64,000 nucleotides of DNA from Rhizobiales bacterium 62-47 (GTDB lineage: Bacteria; Pseudomonadota; Alphaproteobacteria; Rhizobiales; Xanthobacteraceae), in assembly GCA_001899255.1 (NCBI GenBank), contig MKVX01000008.1, forward strand, positions 122,745 to 186,744. The letters are read 5' to 3'. The position numbers and the translations under genes were made by a program. The notes under the pieces were generated by a model. The model searched no databases. It saw only the letters and a program-made list of their open reading frames with translations, and was not told the origin of the DNA. Each line of letters starts with the position of its first letter. The first letter of the stretch is position 1. Positions 53,751 to 61,904 of this stretch are shown here, one piece after another.

Positions 53751-54680
53751 TCACTTGTTCAGAAAATTCAACGGCAGGCCGGCGCGCGGCCAATCCATCG
53801 CGATCAGTTCGCCGCGCCCGGACAACGTAATATACGCGGTCTTCAGTTCCGGCCCGCCGAACGCGATGTTGGTGGTCACGCGATCGCCGGTCTCGACCTG
53901 TTCGACCAGCTTGCCGTCCGGCGCGATCACCGAGATGCAGCCGGAGATCAGCGTCGCGACGCAAATATTGCCGTTAGCCTCCACCGCCAGCGAGTCGAAC
54001 ATCTGATAGCCGCCGAGGCCGCAGATCGGCTTGCCGCGCTCGCCGCGATAGATCACGTCGCGCGGCTTCACCTCGCCCGGCGCAACCAGATCGTAAGCCC
54101 ACAGCCGCGCGGTCGGCGTCTCGGCGACGTAAACCGTCTTCTCATCCGGCGACAGGCCGATGCCATTGGCCGGCAGCATGCCGAACACCGCCTCGACCAC
54201 GTCGCCCCCATTCGGCTTCATGTAGTAGACCGCGCCGACATCCATGTCGCGCGGCCGCCGTTTGCCGAGGTCGGTGAACCACAGCCCGCCCAGCCGGTCG
54301 AACACCAGATCGTTGGGGCCTTTCAGCGGATGCTCGCCGCAACGCTCGGCCAACGTCTCCACCTTTCCGGTGGTGAGATCGACGCGCTGGATCGAACCGC
54401 CGATATATTCGTGCGGCTCCGGCGCACCCGGCATCATCGTGCCGCGCGATGGCACCCACCCGAAACCGCCGTTGTTGCAGACGTAGATCTTGCCGTCCGG
54501 CCCCAGCGCCGCGCCATTCGGGCCGCCGGGCATTTTGGCGACGACCTCCTTGCGGCCATCGGGCCAAACGCGGGTCAGTTGCTGCGCACGGATTTCGACC
54601 AGCACCACCGATCCGTCGGGCATCACCACCGGCCCTTCGGGAAATGCGAGATCGGTTGCGAGGACGCGGGCGCTGGTCAT
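53751..54680 (-). CDS. SMP-30/gluconolactonase-like beta-propeller protein
   Basis: 309 residues. Six-bladed propeller family: metal-binding Glu15 in FPEGPVVM, NDLVFDRLGGLWFTDLG, GIGLSPDEKTVYVAET. Family enzymes hydrolyse lactones such as gluconolactone; physiological substrate unknown. No signal peptide, so cytoplasmic. Confidence 0.88.
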   Translation of the reverse strand: MTSARVLATDLAFPEGPVVMPDGSVVLVEIRAQQLTRVWPDGRKEVVAKMPGGPNGAALGPDGKIYVCNNGGFGWVPSRGTMMPGAPEPHEYIGGSIQRVDLTTGKVETLAERCGEHPLKGPNDLVFDRLGGLWFTDLGKRRPRDMDVGAVYYMKPNGGDVVEAVFGMLPANGIGLSPDEKTVYVAETPTARLWAYDLVAPGEVKPRDVIYRGERGKPICGLGGYQMFDSLAVEANGNICVATLISGCISVIAPDGKLVEQVETGDRVTTNIAFGGPELKTAYITLSGRGELIAMDWPRAGLPLNFLNK

Positions 54681-55066
54681 GGAAACTCCCCTGGCTTTTT
54701 CTTGTTCTGGCTGGTCTTGAACTCGTGACGAATTCCGCGACGCGGTCTAAGGTTGCGTACAAGTAAAGCAAACAACACCGGCACTGCCAAGGCAAAGCCG
54801 ACAGCAAGCTTCCGGATGCACGCCATGCGTCAGCATTGATGCTTGTCTCATAAGCCGATCTGCCATTTAGATGACGCCAAGTTCGATTTGAGGCGTCGAT
54901 CGTCATCCTGAGGTGCGAGCGACACTGGTCGCCAGCCTCGAAGGATGATCGCCGAACGTCACCCTTTGAGGCTCGCCGCAAGTGCGGCTCACACCTCAGG
55001 GTGACGGCGCCTGTTCCGGCTTAAGCTCGCAACAAATAGAGACAAATAGAGAGAGGGAGGCGCCAG
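54681..55066. other. Intergenic region with a repeat
   Basis: 386 bp between divergent genes. The right half holds the family A repeat at 54902-55005; the left half has no recognisable feature. Confidence 0.5.
54902..55005. repeat. Dispersed palindromic repeat, family A copy 4
   Basis: GTCATCCTGAGGTGCGAGC and CACCTCAGGGTGAC as outer arms, CCTCGAAGGATGATC and CACCCTTTGAGGCTC as inner arms. Confidence 0.85.
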
Positions 55067-55900
55067 ATGCCGAACCAGCCCAACGTGCAACGCCAGACCC
55101 ACAACGACGACGAAGTTCTCTATGCCGTCGCCGATGGCGTTGCCACTCTCACACTCAATCGCCCGGCGCGGCTCAACACCATCTCCCGCGCCATGCTGCA
55201 GCAACTCGGCGAGCTGCTGTTGAAGGCCGACGCCGACCCCGATGTTCGCGTCGTCATCCTCACCGCTACCGGTCGCGCGTTCTGCGCCGGGCTGGACATG
55301 ACCGAAGCGACGCAAGGCAGCGGCATCGGCTCGCGCAACGACGCCGACAGCGCACGCACCACGCTCGATCTCAAGACCGCGCCGCCGACCATTCTGTTCA
55401 ATATGGAGAAGCCGACGATCTGCGCGCTGAACGGCAGCGCCGCCGGTTACGGCATGGACATCGCGCTCGGCTGCGATATCCGCATCATGGCCGCGAGCGC
55501 GAAATTCGCCGCCGCGTTCGTCAAGCGCGGCGTGGTGCCGGAATCCGGCGGCACCTGGTTCCTGCCCCGGATGATCGGATGGGCGAAGGCCGCCGAGCTG
55601 ATCTTCACCGGCCGAACGCTGTCCGCGCCGGACAGTCTGGCCATGGGCCTTGCCAACGAGGTGGTCGCCGACGGCGACTTGATGTCGCGGGCGCGTGCCG
55701 TCGCCGCCGAGATCGCCGGGAACGCGCCGCTGGCGGTGCAGGCCGCGAAACGCATGATGCGCTCGGGATTATCGGAGAGCTTCGGCGACCATGTGCATCA
55801 CGTCTTCCTGCAATTGCTGCCCTTATTCCGCACAGAGGATTTCCGTGAAGGCATGACGTCGTTTCTTGAGAAACGGCCGCCTCATTTCAAAGGACGCTGA
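55067..55900 (+). CDS. Enoyl-CoA hydratase/isomerase family protein
   Basis: 277 residues, crotonase fold. Oxyanion-hole segments FCAGLDM and GSAAGYGMDIALGCDIRIM; likely catalytic Glu in VPESGGTWFLPRMIGW. Hydrates enoyl-CoA in fatty or aromatic acid degradation. Strong ribosome binding site (GAGAGGGAGG). No neighbouring beta-oxidation genes. Confidence 0.9.
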   Translation: MPNQPNVQRQTHNDDEVLYAVADGVATLTLNRPARLNTISRAMLQQLGELLLKADADPDVRVVILTATGRAFCAGLDMTEATQGSGIGSRNDADSARTTLDLKTAPPTILFNMEKPTICALNGSAAGYGMDIALGCDIRIMAASAKFAAAFVKRGVVPESGGTWFLPRMIGWAKAAELIFTGRTLSAPDSLAMGLANEVVADGDLMSRARAVAAEIAGNAPLAVQAAKRMMRSGLSESFGDHVHHVFLQLLPLFRTEDFREGMTSFLEKRPPHFKGR

Positions 55901-56060
55901 ACGCCTCCGGCTCGCTGCAACGCCCCGATGTTCGCGCTTGCAATATAGGCCGTGCTGGTCACGCCCGGCTGATCATGCATACTGCCGCGCACCGATGCGC
56001 TGAAAGCTCCGCAACAAGACGGAGCAGGCCACGGACTGTACACACATCAGGGAGAACGAC

Positions 56061-57284
56061 ATGCGAGGAAGCGTTACCCACCTGACGACCGCCGCACTTG
56101 CCGCGGTGTTGATGACAGCGCTGGCGGGCACAGCCAATGCGCAAAAGAAATACGACACCGGCGCATCCGATACCGAAATCAAGATCGGCAACATCATGCC
56201 CTACAGCGGACCGGCGTCGTCCTATGCCACCATCGGCAAGACCGAGGCGGCCTACTTCAACATGCTCAATGAAAAGGGCGGCATCAACGGCCGCAAGATC
56301 AACTTCATCAGTTACGACGATGGCTACAGCCCGCCCAAGACAGTGGAGCAGGCGCGCAAGCTGGTCGAAAGCGACGAGGTGCTGTTTCTCGCCAATCCGC
56401 TCGGCACGCCGGGCAACACCGCGATCCAGAAATACATGAACAGCAAGAAGATCCCGCAGCTGTTCGTTTCGACCGGTGCCGCGAAGTGGAACGATCCGAA
56501 GAACTATCCGTGGACGATGGGCTGGCAGCCAAGCTATCAGGTCGAAGCGCGCATCTATGCCGCGTACATCCTCAAGCACTATCCCGGCAAGACCATCGGC
56601 CTGCTCTACCAGAACGATGACTTCGGCAAGGACTACGTCATCGGGCTGAAGGAAGGCCTCGGCGACAAGGTCAGCATGATCAAGATCGAGGCGCCGTACG
56701 AGGTGTCGCAGCCGACGGTCGATTCCCAGGTGGTGCAGATCAAGACTGCCAATCCGGATATCTTCGTCAACATCGCCACGCCGAAGTTCGCCGCGCAGGC
56801 GATCAAGAAAGTCGCGGAGATGAACTGGAAGCCGGTTCACTTCCTCACCAACGTGTCGATCTCCGTCGGCAGCGTGATGAAGCCCGCGGGCTATGAGAAT
56901 GGTCAGGGCATCCTCAGCGCCGCCTACATGAAAGACCCGAAGGACAAGAAGTGGGACAACGATCCCGCCATGAACGAATGGCGCGAGTTCATGAAGAAGT
57001 ATTATCCCGAAGGCAATCTCGACGACGGCGCGACAGTGTTTGGCTACGGCGTCGCCAAGGGCTTCGAGCAGGTGCTGCGCCAGTGCGGCGACAATCTCAC
57101 CCGCGAGAACATCATGAAGCAGGCCGCCAATCTCAATTTCGAGATCGGCATCTACCTGCCGGGCGTCAAGATCAAGACCAGCCCGAGCGACTTCGGCCCG
57201 ATCGAACAATTGCAGATGATCAAGTTCGAGGGCGAGAGCTGGGAGCTGTTCGGCCCGCTGATGAGCGGCGAGAAGAGTTCGTAA
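56061..57284 (+). CDS. ABC transporter substrate-binding protein, branched-chain amino acid (Peripla_BP_6) type
   Basis: 407 residues with signal peptide to about ANAQ (residue 29); mature part opens DTEIKIGNIMPYSGPASSYATIGKTEAAYF. Type I periplasmic receptor, LivK-like, possibly for aromatic compounds given the catabolic neighbours, but that is a guess. No permease or ATPase gene nearby: a second orphan receptor in the window. Confidence 0.9.
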   Translation: MRGSVTHLTTAALAAVLMTALAGTANAQKKYDTGASDTEIKIGNIMPYSGPASSYATIGKTEAAYFNMLNEKGGINGRKINFISYDDGYSPPKTVEQARKLVESDEVLFLANPLGTPGNTAIQKYMNSKKIPQLFVSTGAAKWNDPKNYPWTMGWQPSYQVEARIYAAYILKHYPGKTIGLLYQNDDFGKDYVIGLKEGLGDKVSMIKIEAPYEVSQPTVDSQVVQIKTANPDIFVNIATPKFAAQAIKKVAEMNWKPVHFLTNVSISVGSVMKPAGYENGQGILSAAYMKDPKDKKWDNDPAMNEWREFMKKYYPEGNLDDGATVFGYGVAKGFEQVLRQCGDNLTRENIMKQAANLNFEIGIYLPGVKIKTSPSDFGPIEQLQMIKFEGESWELFGPLMSGEKSS

Positions 57285-57307
57285 CGACGACGGCAGAAGC
57301 CAGCGCC

Positions 57308-57401
57308 GTCACCCTGAGGTGGTCATGCGGAGCATGGCCCTCGAAGGGCGGCGGCAATCCTTGGAGGCTCGCCGCTCGCGCGGCGAGCATCTCAGGGTGA
57401 C
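57308..57401. repeat. Dispersed palindromic repeat, family A copy 5
   Basis: GTCACCCTGAGGTGGTC and GCATCTCAGGGTGAC as outer arms, CCCTCGAAGGGCGGC and ATCCTTGGAGGCTC inside. Starts 23 bp after the substrate-binding protein gene. Confidence 0.8.
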
Positions 57402-57461
57402 GCCGCTCGCAACCTCACGCCATCGCTCAGACTGGAATTCAATACCGTGGCGAGCGAGCTC

Positions 57462-57529
57462 GGAATCCATAACCCCTACAGGGAGTATGGATTCCAAGCC
57501 TGCGCCAAGGAGCGCATCCCGGAATGACG
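57462..57529. repeat. Dispersed repeat with perfect 10-bp inverted arms, family F
   Basis: GGAATCCATA (57462-57471) and TATGGATTCC (57486-57495) flank AACCCCTACAGGGAG-type sequence, then GCGCATCCCGGAATGACGG completes the unit. The form is familiar from Bradyrhizobium-type genomes (from memory). Confidence 0.65.
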
Positions 57530-57611
57530 GCAGTATTTTGAATGTGGCGACGATTCGATCAGAAGCGAGCCTGAGAAGCCCGACCACGACGCGTGGAGGC
57601 GATTGCTTCCT

Positions 57612-57998
57612 CTATTTCTTCGCACCTGCAGATTCGTCCTTTGTTGCGTCCTTGGGCGCATCCTTCGCAGCGTCATCCTTGGCAGGTGCGGCAGGCTGAA
57701 GCTTTTTCTGCGCCGCCTGCAACTCCTCCACGCTCTTCTGCAAAGCGGCGACGGTGGCCTTGAGCGCTTCGATCTGCCGGTTCGCGGCATCGATTTTGCG
57801 CTGGCTGTCGACAGCGGCCTGCGTCGCGGTCTTCTTCAGGAAATCGATGTTGCTCTGCAGACAACTGGTCCGCCGCACCATGTCCTTCTCGACCGTGCAG
57901 ATCTCGATGCCGGGCACATCCTGGGCCGCAGCCATCGTCGCGAGCGGCACGACCGGCGCGGCAAGCAGCGCCGCCATCAACAGGTTCCGTATTGTCAT
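57612..57998 (-). CDS. Secreted coiled-coil protein with Ala/Lys/Asp tail
   Basis: 128 residues from MTIRNLLMAALLAAPVVPLA (signal peptide to about AAAQ). Mature part has two cysteines (GIEICTVEK, TSCLQSNIDFL), a coiled-coil segment (SQRKIDAANRQIEALKATVAAL) and a low-complexity Lys/Asp/Ala-rich tail. No recognised domain. Periplasmic location likely. Confidence 0.65.
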   Translation of the reverse strand: MTIRNLLMAALLAAPVVPLATMAAAQDVPGIEICTVEKDMVRRTSCLQSNIDFLKKTATQAAVDSQRKIDAANRQIEALKATVAALQKSVEELQAAQKKLQPAAPAKDDAAKDAPKDATKDESAGAKK

Positions 57999-58123
57999 CG
58001 ATCCGCTCCCGCTGGCGCCTACAGGCGCCAGCCAAGCCGCCGATCGCTGCAACTGTCAACCGCCAGTGGCCGCATCGCATAGGCGATTTGCCGCGCGCGG
58101 CATTCCGTGACACCAATCGCGCC

Positions 58124-58417
58124 ATGACCTGCTTCGTTTACGTGCTCGGCAGCGCCGGCAAGGCGCGCTACCTGACCTACGTGGGATGGACACTCGACGT
58201 CGAGCGCCGGCTGGCACAGCACAACAACGGCAGCGGCGCGCGTTCGACGCGAGGCCGAAACTGGATCCTGCTGCATGTCGAGCAATATGCAACCCGGCAG
58301 GAGGCCATGAGTCGCGAATGGCATCTCAAGCGCGACCGCGCCTTCCGCAAGTCGCTGGTGCGGCGTGCGACCGCTGCGGCCAACATATCAGCGCCGCATT
58401 CCGGGACAGACTGCTAG
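58124..58417 (+). CDS. GIY-YIG domain protein (UPF0213-like)
   Basis: 97 residues. GIY-YIG nuclease fold: CFVYVLGS...YLTYVGWTLDVERRLAQHNNGSGARSTRG, Arg in the RRL helix and a Glu in the later part of the domain. Small stand-alone GIY-YIG proteins (UPF0213) may act on nucleic acids, role unknown. Start chosen at MTCFVYVLG; upstream in-frame sequence is non-coding. Confidence 0.87.
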   Translation: MTCFVYVLGSAGKARYLTYVGWTLDVERRLAQHNNGSGARSTRGRNWILLHVEQYATRQEAMSREWHLKRDRAFRKSLVRRATAAANISAPHSGTDC

Positions 58418-58499
58418 ATCACCTTTCCGCTGACGGCCGATGGCGCGCCTCGTGCCTCCCAGCCTTGCGGTGCGGCAGCGACCGAGGAGCGGACCGTTC

Positions 58500-58706
58500 A
58501 TGGCGACGCGCGAGCGACGATTGGCCGAATTCAACGGCGCCGGCGACCCGCCGGAAGGGCAGCCGGTGCAGGTGCTGTGCGAAGACCACAGCGGCACCTA
58601 TCAACTGCCGTTCGCCTGCCGCTTCGTCGATGGCCAGTGGCTCAACGGCACGACCGGCAGCCTCGTCGAGGCAACGGTGGTCGGCTGGCGCCTGCCGCGC
58701 AACTGA
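58500..58706 (+). CDS. Small conserved-looking hypothetical protein
   Basis: 68 residues from MATRERRLAEFNGAG (58440 would add 20). Compact, hydrophilic, with one Cys pair (VLCEDHSGT, FACRFVDGQW). Looks like a small cytoplasmic protein with a possible beta-barrel fold; no known domain. Composition and position in a spacer support a real gene. Confidence 0.6.
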   Translation: MATRERRLAEFNGAGDPPEGQPVQVLCEDHSGTYQLPFACRFVDGQWLNGTTGSLVEATVVGWRLPRN

Positions 58707-58963
58707 AACGCCTCCCCGCACGCGAAATGTCCCAGAATGCAACGCTTCGGCGTGCTGGCGTTAACCTCTGGAACACGGCCCGAACATAACCGGCCCGAAT
58801 CACCGAATCGGCGGTCTGCGGCGCATCGCCCTACCAGATAGCGATTCCAACCCCGGCCGAGGCACTAGATGCAGCCACGACCCAACCGCCCTCGCGTCGG
58901 CACGGCCCGCCATCGGTTAACGGCCGGCCGCGCGGCCGCGCCGGCCTGTTAGCTAAAATACAC
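58707..58963. other. Spacer upstream of the candidate RNA
   Basis: No gene seen. A GC-rich inverted repeat (GGCCGGCCGCG with CGCGCCGGCC, around 58922-58946) may end the preceding transcript. Confidence 0.4.
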
Positions 58964-59150
58964 TATAATTTAGGTGAATAACCCAAACGGGTGATGCCAT
59001 ACGTAAACGCACGCTTTAGTTGAAAGGCGCAGAATAGGATCACCCCGGAAATATTTGGCCGGGATTCGATTTTACCGCTTCGGCGGGACATTGATTGCCA
59101 TCTATGGAGATAATCGCATTCAAGGCTGGCTGAAAGGCCAGCCTTTTTGC
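58964..59150 (+). ncRNA. Candidate structured small RNA ending in a terminator
   Basis: An AT-rich TATAAT box (58964-58969, no good -35) is followed by 180 nt without a credible ORF but rich in potential stems: GGGTGAT (58989-58995) with ATCACCC (59039-59045); CCCGG (59044) with CCGGG (59059); a CCGC-TTCG-GCGG UUCG hairpin at 59075-59086. It ends in a strong terminator (59122-59148). The neighbouring genes do not need this terminator on the plus strand, so a stand-alone transcript is inferred. Not matched to a known RNA family. Confidence 0.45.
59122..59148 (+). terminator. Rho-independent terminator
   Basis: AAGGCTGGC and GCCAGCCTT form a 9-bp perfect stem with a 6-nt loop, followed by TTTGC after TT of the stem. 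The minus-strand MFS gene ends 24 bp downstream, so it could also act on that transcript. Confidence 0.8.
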
Positions 59151-59172
59151 GTCCGGAGTTCCGGATCGACGC

Positions 59173-60339
59173 TCAGGCCGGTGTCGGCCGTTCGCGCGGC
59201 AGGATCAGTGCCGCCACCACCACCAGCACGCACAACGCCGAGAATGCGTAGAGCATGGTGGTGAAACCGCCCTCCGCATAGAGCCACGCCACCAGCCCGA
59301 CCGAGGCACCCGCCGCGGTAAAGCCGACGAAATAACGTACCGCGAAGGCGCGCGAGCGCCATTCCTCGGCTGTGTATTTGCCGACCATGGCGTCGTTGAT
59401 GGTGATCTGGCCGAACAGGCCGATGACGATGCCGATGGCCACGACAATCAGCGCCAGGTTGCTCAGCGTCGCCGCGAAATACAGCAACGGCGCCAACAGC
59501 ACCGAAATCGGCACGAAGACCGCCTTGAGCGAATAGCGGTCGATCAGCTTGCCGACCGTGTATTGCGTCATCGCGCCGAACACATAGACGCCCGCGGCGA
59601 TGACGCCGAGCAGCGCCGGACTGTGCGTCAGGTCGGCCAGCCGTTCGGCAAACAGCTTCGGCAATGACACGGTGATGGCATTGAACGTGGTCGAGATCGC
59701 GATCACCACGATCAGCAGCGCCAGCAGCACGCGCCACATCTGGCTTTTATCGACACGCGCCTGCGCCGCCGCCTGCTTGCTGCCCTTGCGATCCTCGTGC
59801 GCCACTGTCCGCATGAACATCACGCCGAGCGCCATGGTGGCGAAGCCCGGCAGCATGAACGACCAGCGCCAGCCGAGATATTGCCCGATGATGCCGGTGA
59901 CCAGTGCCGAGGAGGCCACGCCGAGATTGCCGGAGACGCCGTTGATGCCCATGGCGCTGCCGAGCTTGTCGGCATAGGAGACGATCATCGCGGTGCCCAC
60001 CGGATGATAGATCGACGCGAAGATGCCGATCGCCAGCAGCGCCGCGCCGAGCTGCAGCGGCGTCTGCACCAGCCCGACGGCGACCATCGACGCGCCGATG
60101 CCGAAGAAGAAGATCACCATCATGTGGCGGCGGCTCCAGCGGTCGCCGAGCCAGCCGGTCACCAGCGATCCGGCGCCGAAGGCGATGAAGGCCGGCGTCG
60201 CATAGGGCAGCAGCTCCGCATAGCTCATGCCGAGCGCCGGCCCCATGATCACCACCGCGGCGGCAAAGATCAGCATGGCGTAATGGTCGATGAAGTGCGC
60301 GGCGTTGACGTAGCGGACGACTTGCGCGGGACGGTTCAT
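59173..60339 (-). CDS. MFS transporter
   Basis: 388 residues with about 12 hydrophobic segments from MNRPAQVVRYVNAAHFIDHYAM. MFS motifs: TGWLGDRWSRRHMM in loop 2-3 and TVGKLIDRYSLKAVF in the loop between helices 8 and 9. Divergent from an AraC regulator with a 58 bp spacer, so probably controlled by it. Resembles the Fsr/FucP-like 12-TMS efflux families; substrate unknown. A longer in-frame start would run into the regulator gene. Confidence 0.85.
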   Translation of the reverse strand: MNRPAQVVRYVNAAHFIDHYAMLIFAAAVVIMGPALGMSYAELLPYATPAFIAFGAGSLVTGWLGDRWSRRHMMVIFFFGIGASMVAVGLVQTPLQLGAALLAIGIFASIYHPVGTAMIVSYADKLGSAMGINGVSGNLGVASSALVTGIIGQYLGWRWSFMLPGFATMALGVMFMRTVAHEDRKGSKQAAAQARVDKSQMWRVLLALLIVVIAISTTFNAITVSLPKLFAERLADLTHSPALLGVIAAGVYVFGAMTQYTVGKLIDRYSLKAVFVPISVLLAPLLYFAATLSNLALIVVAIGIVIGLFGQITINDAMVGKYTAEEWRSRAFAVRYFVGFTAAGASVGLVAWLYAEGGFTTMLYAFSALCVLVVVAALILPRERPTPA

Positions 60340-60397
60340 GCATCGAATCCTGCAGACGGCGGACGATGCATCGACTATAGATTCCTGCCGTATCGGG

Positions 60398-61204
60398 ATG
60401 TCGCCAATGGCTATCGACAAAACGCCAATCAAACAACTTCCCGCCACCGACCTCGCCGTCGGCGGTGTCCACGTCTGGGCGCCGTATTACCGGCGCGGCA
60501 CGCGCATCGAACCGCACATGCATCGCGAGGCGCAATTGGTGTTTGCCGCGTCCGGCACCATGCAGGTGACGACGCCGAAGGGCCGCTGGCTGGTGCCGCC
60601 GGGCCGCGCGGTATGGGTGCCGGCACGGCTCGAACACGCTATCGACGTGCTGGCCGGCATCGAAATGCGGACGCTGTATTTCAGCACGGCGTGGCTGCGA
60701 CGTAACGCCAGCAGACGCAGCCTCGACCATGAGTTCGTCGTGCGCGTGTCGCCGCTGTTGCGCGAATTGATCCTCGCGATGTTCGAACCGCGTCGCGAGC
60801 ATGGCCGCGCCGGCCTGCTGATCCAACTGGCACTGCAGGAACTGCACCAGGCGGAAGATGCCGCGACGTTCATTCCGATGCCGCACGAACCGCGCTGCCG
60901 CCGCGCCGCCGATCTCGTGCTGGGCGATCCGGCGGCAGCGCACGACATCGACGATCTGGCGCGCAAGGTCGGCACCTCGGCGCGCACGCTGTCGCGGCTG
61001 TTCGCCGCCGAGACGCATCTGAGTTTCAAGAGCTGGTGCCAGCGCGCGCGCATCGCCGCCGCCATCGAACGCTGGGCGGTGCAGCCGCGCCTCTCCGTCA
61101 AGCAGGCGGCAGCGGATCTCGGCTACGCCAGCTTTCCGGCATTCTGCCACGCCTTCAGGCAAGTCACCGGCAAGACCCCGACGGAGTTTGCCGAGGGTCG
61201 GTGA
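60398..61204 (+). CDS. AraC-family regulator with N-terminal cupin
   Basis: 268 residues from MSPMAIDKTPIK (60407 is also possible). N-terminal cupin-type sensor (AQLVFAASGTMQVTT, WLVPPGRAVWVP), C-terminal double helix-turn-helix (DLARKVGTSARTLSRLFAAETHLSF, VKQAAADLGYASFPAFCHAFRQVTGKTPTEF). Divergent from the MFS gene; two ATGCATCGA direct repeats lie in or at the edge of the spacer. Similar layout to NimR/YeaM with an MFS partner. Confidence 0.87.
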   Translation: MSPMAIDKTPIKQLPATDLAVGGVHVWAPYYRRGTRIEPHMHREAQLVFAASGTMQVTTPKGRWLVPPGRAVWVPARLEHAIDVLAGIEMRTLYFSTAWLRRNASRRSLDHEFVVRVSPLLRELILAMFEPRREHGRAGLLIQLALQELHQAEDAATFIPMPHEPRCRRAADLVLGDPAAAHDIDDLARKVGTSARTLSRLFAAETHLSFKSWCQRARIAAAIERWAVQPRLSVKQAAADLGYASFPAFCHAFRQVTGKTPTEFAEGR

Positions 61205-61239
61205 TCGCGTGACGTGATCGCACTATCGTTGTACGGCCC

Positions 61240-61275
61240 GTCGTCCTGAGGCGGCCGCACGCCTGCATGGCCATG
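61240..61275. repeat. Partial family A repeat
   Basis: GTCGTCCTGAGGCGGCCGC, left end only, next to a family B half copy (61295-61327). The right arm is missing. Confidence 0.5.
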
Positions 61276-61294
61276 GAAGTGTGCAGATTTTTAA

Positions 61295-61327
61295 GACGTG
61301 GATGCCCGTGACAAGCCCGGGCATGAC
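61295..61327. repeat. Family B repeat, half copy
   Basis: GACGTGGATGCCCGTGACAA...CCCGGGCATGAC corresponds to the right half of the copy at 41013-41099. Confidence 0.55.
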
Positions 61328-61406
61328 GCCCTCATATCTCGCCGTTGTGTGCGATTTCGTGGCCGCTGCGGCAACGCTTCCTCACCCTCCCCTTGAGGGG
61401 AAGACT

Positions 61407-61889
61407 CTACTTTGGCACCACCGCCGTCGCTTCGATCTCGACGCGCGCGGCTTTTTCGACCAGCCGCACCACCTGCACAAGCGCCATCGCCGGATAATGC
61501 GCGCCGATTACTTCGCGATAAACCGCGCCGAGCGCTTTGAGGTTGGCGAGATACTCTTCGATGTCGACGACGTACCAGGTCAGCCGCACCAGATGCTGCG
61601 GAGCGGCGCCGCCTTCCGCCAGAATCGCGACGATGTTTTGCAGCGTCTGCCGCACCTGAGCGATGAAACCGTCGGCGAGACGGTTCGCCGTATCCCAGCC
61701 GATGACGCCGCCGGTGACGACGAGGCGGCCTTCCGCCGCCATGCCGTTGGCATAGCCTTTCGGCATCGGCCAGCCGCTCGGCTGCAACACCTGCGGCGTA
61801 ACTTGCGGCGTGCGCGCAGCTTCACCGCTCGCGCCCGGCACGACCGCCAGCGCGGGCCCCGTTGCCGCCGACCCTTTGAGATTGTTCAC
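61407..61889 (-). CDS. RidA (YjgF/YER057c/UK114) family protein
   Basis: 160 residues. RidA core from about residue 35 (LQPSGWPMPKGYANGMAAEGRLVVTGG, QVRQTLQNIVAILAEGGAAPQHLVRLTWYV) and terminal VEIEATAVVPK. Family members deaminate reactive enamine/imine intermediates. An N-terminal extension of about 34 residues is unusual for RidA and may be a mis-set start. 15 bp downstream of the aryl-CoA ligase gene, so one operon. Confidence 0.87.
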   Translation of the reverse strand: MNNLKGSAATGPALAVVPGASGEAARTPQVTPQVLQPSGWPMPKGYANGMAAEGRLVVTGGVIGWDTANRLADGFIAQVRQTLQNIVAILAEGGAAPQHLVRLTWYVVDIEEYLANLKALGAVYREVIGAHYPAMALVQVVRLVEKAARVEIEATAVVPK

Positions 61890-61904
61890 CAGTTCTGCTC
61901 CTTG

